64,000 nucleotides of DNA, taken from positions 62,001-126,000 of the forward strand of contig JANCRA010000164.1 in assembly GCA_024362935.1 (NCBI GenBank). The letters run 5' to 3'. The notes beneath the pieces were generated by a model that saw only the letters and a list, made by a program, of their open reading frames with translations, searched no databases and had not been told where the DNA came from. The translations under genes were made by a program, and so were the position numbers. Each line of letters begins with the position of its first letter. Positions within the stretch are counted from its first letter, which is position 1. The stretch is from Setophaga petechia. Lineage: Eukaryota > Chordata > Aves > Passeriformes > Parulidae. Positions 57,348 through 64,000 of this stretch are shown in pieces.

Positions 57348-58380
57348 CTCAGGATCTTCCGCACTGCTGAACACACGCTTCAAGTGACCTGTAGTAGGAA
57401 GGGAAAATGAACCAGATGCTGTCAGAAAACTGCCTGGGCTGCTGAATCCCACAGAACAAGTCAACCCAAACAGAGATGATTTCCCGTTTCACAACTTCCG
57501 TCCTGGAGACACATTTCATTCACACAGCCAGAAAGGGATCAGGACAATATTCTTGGCTGTGCCTACACTTCGGCCTGTTTAGCCAGTAAATGAATACAAA
57601 CATGATCAAGAAAATGCAAATTGTTCTTTAACACTCAATGCTCCTGTTCTACCAAACACATAAAACAGCTTCTAATATCCTCTCCTTGAGGTGTTTCAAT
57701 CAATAACATGCACTAGTTCTCATTAACTTGCAGGAAACAGTTGCCCAGAAAAGCTTCCTAAAATCCCCCTGAGCTGTGGCAGTTCTATTGTGGAAGAGCA
57801 CAGCAGCACCTCTAGGGTTCAGGAGCAGACACTCACTGCTTTAGAGTTTGCACTTCCTATCCAAGGGAGTAACTATTTTAGCACTCAGTAAAAGGTCAAG
57901 TTAGACAGTCAAATCCCTTCATGACAAATCTTAGAAAGAAAGAAGCTTTCCCTGAATTCTGAGAACAACTGCAGAGGTTTTAGAAGGCATTCCCTTAAGG
58001 TCTGCCAGTCTACATTTTCAAAGGTGTCTTGCTTGTCCCAGCAATCACAGACTCTGCTGCCACAGACTCTCCCATGGAGGGAACAGAACCCCTGCAGCTT
58101 CCCCTGCAAATGCTGCCCCTGTGGCTACAGACACCCCCTTTTTAGCTGAACGCCTTGACAGGAGCTTTACCAAACCAGCGGCATCCTAATGCTCTTTCTG
58201 TTTCAAAATCAGAAACTCAGTCACTAAGAAAGAGCAGGAAGACATACAAAAGCCAGGTTAGGATACACCCTAACCTAAGCAGAAGGGAAACCTCTACTTA
58301 CGGTAGAAGTGTGTCATGTAGTAGGCAGAAAAAGTAATGCCATAGGCAGCAAAAGCTGCCGTGGCCAGATGGTGAAACAT
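57348..58380 (-). CDS. Two exons of a small membrane protein, right arm
   Basis: Exon 1 is 58380-58302 (same 26 codons plus split codon as the left copy, with no change). Exon 2 is 57388-57348, with good AG and GTGAGTG borders. Exon 2 differs at a few bases (HLKRVF for LLKRVF). Again 40 codons stay open. No further exon was identified downstream. The family is not recognised. Confidence 0.45.
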
Positions 58381-58849
58381 GGTAGCAGTGTTGTGGGAGT
58401 TCACCACAACACGAGAAAACACAGAGCTCTTGTCAGTGGGCAGCTACCCGCTGACAAAGGTGCCAGCCAGGAAAGTTCTCCTCAACTGAGCAAGGCCTAG
58501 GGCTGCTCTGACACTCAGGCCTTCCGTGCACCAAGGCAACCTTCTGATGGCACTGTGACCAGGTGGCAACCATGCCCTGACATCACAAAGCAAACGCTCC
58601 ATGTTGGTCTGGGAATTTATGCAAAGCAATAACCAACCTTCCCTACAGCAAACACAAAAGAGCCTGGGAAGTTCTTCTCTGACACAAAGCAGCACAAACT
58701 CCCCCCATGGGCCAAACCCTGTTGTTCAGGGGATCCAAGAGGAACTCCAAGAGTGCCCCAAGCACCTACAGCCTGTACCCCAACTGAGCACTCAGATGGG
58801 ACACAAGCAAAGGAAACCAGACCAAGAAAATGGCCCACAGCATTGCACA

Positions 58850-59278
58850 TGTGAGAAACTATCCTTCCTTTAACTTTTTAAAGGTTTATTAAACCTTAAG
58901 AAAGGACTGAATAAGGAAAAATTACAGCATTGGGAGTCTCCATGAATAGCAGCCATGTGTTCATCTACAAAAAGGATGCTCTGCCTTTTATACCCTTAGC
59001 CCCTGCAAAAGTTTTGTCAGTCAACTCTTTCTCTGCTGTCCATTGCTGGAGATTACTTTCTTGCATCTTGACTGGAGGTCAGGTGTTGTTACACCCTGTC
59101 TGCTGGTCCCAAACCAGCCCTCCCCAAATGCCCTGGCTACCAAGGCTGTTACAAGGGGGACAGGAAAGAGGACTATGGGAGGATATTTTACAATATCATC
59201 ACTACACATTTGAACATCCACATAACATCTACTGCTTAATTGTCAGAGCCAACCATTGCATTACTCATCTAGAACACA
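58850..59278 (-). mobile_element. Solo LTR, right arm
   Basis: Inverted copy of 28751-29179, with the same length and ends. Confidence 0.75.
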
Positions 59279-60289
59279 CAGACCCAGGAGAGAAGCCCCT
59301 GTTGGCATCACAGCTGAAATGCTTCCTAACAAATCTCCCCACATATTTGCCCCTTTATTGCACATGCCCAGGGCTCCGGTGCCTGTACATCTCTGCCTTC
59401 CTTCCCCTCTGGCAGCAGTCGAACTGGCAGCATCTGCCCCCAGCAGCAGCTGCTCCAAGCTGGGAACGCCACTGGCGGTGCTGATTTCCAGAGGCTCCTG
59501 TGTGCCAGGGGAAGCCAAGGCAGGAGCGGGTTGAACGGTGCTGGCGCTGCTGCTGCTGCTCTGTGCCAGAGAGCCCCGGCTGGGCAGGGCACGGTGCCCA
59601 CTGCGCTGCGGGCTCCTTCTCCTGCCACAGCTGGGCACTCCTGGGAACAAGGCATGACAACCTGTGGGCAAACCAAGGGCTGTCTGTGGCTGCACTGCTC
59701 TGCACACACCCTGGACACCTGCAGCACAGAACCTTGGTCCTGCGAAAGGTGAACAAGATGGAAACAGCTGGAAAAGATTTCATTTCAACCATTCTTTATG
59801 CTTCAATAGAAATGACCAAAATGAAAGTTACCGAGCAGGGCCCGATCCACACTGCCAGCTCAGTGTGAGAAAAGAGGCATTACTTTATTTCAGTGCTGGG
59901 TGCGTGGGGAATCACTTCCCTGAAACATGCACACCCATGTGTTGGTATCCATGGAACTAAGACATTACTTTCATTACTTTTATTCAATACTTTGCTCAAA
60001 CTCACAGGCTAAATGTTCTCACAAAGTATTTGGCATGTTTAAATCACTTCCCCAAAATTACTGACATTTAGAGTAGGGGTCTCTTGAGGGTCTCTGGTGG
60101 TCATGTGGTGAACATCCCATTCCTCAAATTCTCCTTCCATGGTTAAGAGCCTTCTTCTCCTTGAATGCATTGCAGCTACCTCCTCAGTAGGCCCACTGTC
60201 TTTATTCTCAAGGCTAAGACCTCCACTTGCACCCATCAACCACTGGTGTGAGGGAAGGTACAACTAAGCACTGCCTGTTAAAGCTTAAA

Positions 60290-60560
60290 AAATTCACAAT
60301 TTGTTGCAGGTCAACATTTCCCCAAGATCTCTCGTTCCGTCTCTGGGAATCAAACACAAGCATTTTGTGATCACTGAGCCCAAGGCCGCCTCCAACCCTC
60401 CTGTCACCCACCAGCCCTTCTCTCTTCACACACAGCAGCTCCAGCAGTGCCTTCCCTCCCTGGCTCAGTCACCAGCTGTGTCATAAGTTCTCTGTCACAC
60501 ACGCCAGGAACATCCTGGACTGTTTGCTTTCCGCTGCACTCTGTTGCCAGCAGACATCCC
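60290..60560 (-). mobile_element. CR1-type LINE ORF2 fragment, right arm
   Basis: Inverted copy of 27485-27760, again with KREGLVGDRRVGG followed by LGLSDHKM. Confidence 0.6.
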
Positions 60561-61099
60561 CACCCTGTTCCACAGCCCTTGCAGAACCCTGCACCTGCTC
60601 TCCATGGGCACCTGGGCAGGGGAGGCACTCACGGCAGAGATGCACCAGCTGCACTGGGCAGGAACCAAAACCCTCTGGCGGCACAGCTGCTGGCCTGTGT
60701 CCGGCACAGCTCTGGCTGCCCCACTCCTCATGGGCTTTTGGCTGGAAATGCAATTGCACTTTCTGCCTCATGTAGAAACACCAGGGCTGCACAAACAACA
60801 GCCAGCAGGCCACATCCCAAAGGCACTGCAGCATGGAGTTGAGAAGGAAGAAGACCCTTCCCCAATTCCTACCCATACCAAAAGCACCATAATTGGGACT
60901 TTTAATCGTCTGAATGTAGAGTTGATTCACAGGGTTACAAGGGAATCGTCCAACAGAGTTCAAGTTTGGTAGAGTTTATATTCTGAGTCCTACTCAGACT
61001 GTTGATTTGAAAATTTATTTTAAAATATTTTTTAAAAGGCTTTGCAGTCATGTGGTTTTGTTCTAATATCAAAATGGCTACATGAAATGTACTGGCATT

Positions 61100-62523
61100 T
61101 TAATCACATCCAAACTGATTGGTCTGTAAAAGCTTTCCTGCAGAATAGCTCAGCAGTGATGATGGGTGCAGCTGCAGGTGGCTGCAATGCAGGCTGGCTT
61201 CCAGTGAGCTCTGCTGGTCTTCCACACTGGAGCCAACAGAGCTTCTGGAAGGAGTCTCCTCTTGTGAGCTGCTGCAGCTGGAGCTGGCACTGGCCACAGA
61301 GCCACTGTTTTCATCCCTGACAGGACCTGAGCACAGCAGCCTCTGGGCCTCCTTGCTGCACAGTGACAGTGAGGAGGCCATGGACCAGAGGTTCAGTATG
61401 TATGACTCAGTTTCCTGATAAACTGTGCTAAGAAAACCCTGCATCCCTCCTGCCAGATCTAAGACACTCCAAGAAATCTGTTGGCACATTGGGAACTCAG
61501 AATTGTTTGCATTTTGTACAATTGTCTTATGAGCGCTTTTGATTGTTTTTGTAATTTTGTGTTGATTCAGTTGATCCTTCAGAGAAGCTTTCCTAGTAAT
61601 ATAAAAAACACAGGGAATTGTGGAGACCCTGGGGGGGCATTCCCTGGTCTAGGGAGACACAAGAAGCTTCCCTCAAAAAGCTGTTAGACCCCATTGGCTC
61701 CTTCCCCTGTTCCTGTGTCTGTTCCTGTGTTCCTGAGCCACACCTTCCCTATTTCCTGATTGGCCCCCTCATCTTTGCACTGCCCCGAGATCAGGGTCAG
61801 CCCCCAGGCCCCTGTGGAGACAAAGTGAGACCCTCTGTGTGTGGGTGCTGGGACCTGAACATCTCCCTGCACAGCTGAATAAAACATCTGTGGAGATTAT
61901 GCAAAGGTCCTTTTTGCTTCTTTACCCTGGACTATGCTAGCAGCAATTCAGACTGCTACAGAGGAGAAGCTGCAGTACTGGCACCAAGATTTTGGCAGCT
62001 TGACCATAGGCACAGAGGGCGTGCAGGATGCTGCTCTATGAATTCCTTAAGCAGCCACCTCTGGTGCTGGCACATTCCCTCCAGCTTCTGGTGCAGCCAG
62101 GGCCACCTTTGGTCCAGTAGATGACATTGTTCTTTGAAAAATTCGGCCCACACCTTGGGCAGGAGGCCATCCACAGGCTCTGGTCCTGCAGCCCCCTGCT
62201 CAGCTGGGGACAGCGTTCCCTGTGGGAAAGATGGAGCAGCCATCACAGGGCCTTGGGGGCTGTTTTCAGCAAGGTGGCCAGGCTCTCTCCCTGCTGGACT
62301 CTAGCAATTGTTTGGGGCAGCTGATGGCAAATTGTATGTAGTCCTGTTCATCCTACTCAGAAAACCTGACAGCTTCTATCATTCTTCTGCAGAGTGGGCA
62401 CGCTGGATTTCTCTTTGCCCACTGCAGGATGCAGCCCAGGGAGAACCGGTGGTGACAGGGCAGAGAAAAATTCACATCCTTCTTAGTGACCTGGCAGATG
62501 GGGCAGCTCCATTCTGTCCTCAT
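61100..62523 (-). pseudogene. Topors-like RING-finger pseudogene, right arm
   Basis: The 56-codon RING frame runs 62523-62353 with the same TAG. Here a conserved ring Cys is lost (CHHRFSLGC for CHHRFCLGC), so the zinc site is broken. The later segments (61956-62246 and 61100-61489) mirror the left arm, with a longer Ser-rich tail. Confidence 0.6.
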
Positions 62524-63227
62524 GGCCACGTCTGTCTGTCACAGCAGAGGGAAGAGCTGAGGACCATGAGCTGCTCTCATTAGCAATCTTGCTTGGCCAG
62601 AGCCCAAGCTCGAGCCAGAGTGCTCCAGGCTCTGTCAGTGCCCAAATATAAGCAGAAAGGGATGTTGTATCACAATCCATTCCTTGGTGAAGGAGCTCCA
62701 TAGCAGCCTCAAGAGGCACCTCAGACACTCAACAGTCAGGGCAGTAACATATGGACAGGACACAGATAGCAGTTCATGGCTGGGAGAGCATTCGTAGACA
62801 TATCCAAGGACAAATTTCCCAGGAACTCTCCACAGGTCTGGGATCTGTCCATCAGCTCTGTCAGAAGCTTCAGCAGAACAACCAAAGTCCTAAAAAGCAG
62901 CTTCCAGACACTTTTCCTACCATCCTGCCTGAGTAGCTGGGTTGCTTGCTGCAAAACACTTTTTCTCCTCTTCCCCAATGCCCTATGGACACTTGCAGCC
63001 AAAATAAAAAGCTCCTGGCCCTCTGTGTGATGTGATCATACAGTTTTTATATTTCCATGCTGGGAAGAAAGCAAGCTGTGCTGTGGGTCAGGAGAGGCCA
63101 GGACCCACTTGGCCTTGCTGCAGGTTGAGGTGGTCCCAGCAGACAGAGCTGCTGGGATCAGCTCTGCTCACAGCTCGCAGAGCACGGCCAGCCACGGACC
63201 CAGAGGGAAGGTTATCGCCTACACACC

Positions 63228-64000
63228 CTGCGCAGCTGGTCCTGTAGCAGCTGCCATGGGCAAGGCAATCCATTTCCTTGTACAGTTCTTAGGCTGTGCA
63301 GTGTTTGATCTGCCAGGCTTGAGACAGAGGGGCTGATGTCATTTGCCATGCCTAGAAGGGCTGGAACACAGAAGAACAGACAAGGTCAGACCACGCATCT
63401 GCTGAGTCCCCAGGAGCCTTCCTGACCTACCCAGGAGGGCCTTCCCATCCAGCTCTTCTCATGGCCAGGAGAGAGCAGGAGCTAATGGGATCAGCCAGAA
63501 GGTGCTGGCTACAAATATCCCATATGCCCCTTAAATCCTTCTCTGTTCTGCCTGCACTGCACTTTATCCGAGCAGGGAGCAGACCTCTTACAAGATGGGT
63601 CAGGAATTGAAGCTTCCTGGCTCTCTACTCCTCCCTGCTCAGCCCCAGCTGACACCCCACTCACCATCACAGATGATCTGGAACTCTTCCTGCCGTCGTT
63701 CCCTCATGCGCTGCAAATGAGGCCTGGGAACACAGAGCCTGTTATGGTCCCAGTGACTCAGCTCCCCCACACCAGTGCTGCCAGCCCAGCCACACGCCCT
63801 CCTCCCCTGGCAGGGCTGAGCCCAGCACCTTCCCAGACTGTGAAACCCCAGGGTGACAGAGGGTGGCAGCGGCCCCAAGGGACTGTGGCCCTGACCAGGG
63901 AGCCAGGGCTCTGAAGTCACCGGGCTAAATCCTGTTGCCAGCACAGCAGCCAGGGCTGGGGCAAAGCTGCAGGGGCACAGGAGCGCCCTCGGGGCTGTGG
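63228..64000 (-). pseudogene. MROH-like gene fragment, right arm (cut by window end)
   Basis: The last MROH-like exon is 63360-63228 (133 bases, as on the left). The preceding exon is 63723-63665, which is 59 bases against 60 on the left. One base is missing in the codons for LIGQR, shifting the frame. Earlier exons lie beyond 64000. Confidence 0.55.

Larger units (their letters stand above)
52875..64000. repeat. Right arm of large inverted duplication
   Basis: Reverse complement of 42611 down to 24054, without ERV-B. It is cut by the window end, so the repeat continues beyond 64000. Non-genic parts (55090-57340, 59280-61090) mirror those of the left arm. Confidence 0.9.

Noticed and set aside
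1..64000. CRISPR-like array or bacterial defence system
   Set aside because: The repeats are degenerate minisatellites without regular spacers, and all coding content is eukaryotic or retroviral.

Overview
The window looks like vertebrate, and specifically bird (probably passerine), nuclear DNA. The grounds are C2H2 zinc-finger genes of the large avian KRAB-less type, CR1-type LINE fragments, degraded maestro-HEAT-like (MROH) and Topors-like RING gene copies, and a dense load of class II endogenous retroviruses (ERVs). No bacterial genes, operons, tRNA or rRNA genes or CRISPR arrays were seen. The species and chromosome cannot be fixed from sequence alone. The ERV density plus a large inverted duplication would suit a female-specific W chromosome or a repeat-rich microchromosome, but that is inference.

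Layout, left part (1-22.7 kb). A solo LTR (593-1209) is followed by a G-rich/C-rich inverted repeat (about 1240-4830) whose centre is a CpG-rich segment with five ATTGG (inverted CCAAT) boxes. Next comes a CCCAGT minisatellite, then two paralogous C2H2 zinc-finger genes on the + strand (coding 7571-8752 and 17815-18891), both flanked by minisatellites. Between them lies a deleted, minus-strand class II ERV with both LTRs (ERV-A, about 11.7-16.9 kb).

Right part (22.7-64 kb). From 24054 to about 42611 the sequence is repeated in inverted orientation from about 52875 to the window end at 64000, with roughly 2% divergence where sampled. The arms carry an MROH-like gene fragment, a Topors-like RING pseudogene, a CR1 fragment, a solo LTR and a two-exon 40-codon piece of a small membrane protein. 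The left arm alone contains a young, nearly complete minus-strand ERV (ERV-B, 31085-39045). It has identical-length 500-bp LTRs, a 6-bp target duplication and a matching empty site in the right arm. Both arms end in copies of one env-less ERV: a truncated copy, ERV-C, on the left and a complete copy, ERV-E (48416-55086), on the right. The spacer also holds a 5'-truncated minus-strand ERV with an env gene (ERV-D, 42612-48415).

Relative ages can be read from repeat divergence. ERV-E inserted first (its two LTRs differ by about 6-7%). The inverted duplication came later (arm copies of its 3' LTR differ by about 2%). ERV-B is the youngest (one LTR difference noticed in 500 bp). The best-supported functional host genes are the two zinc-finger genes; the small two-exon membrane protein piece is a candidate because it is open in both arms. 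All ERV reading frames have at least one lesion, except the ERV-B gag frame, which reads open throughout.
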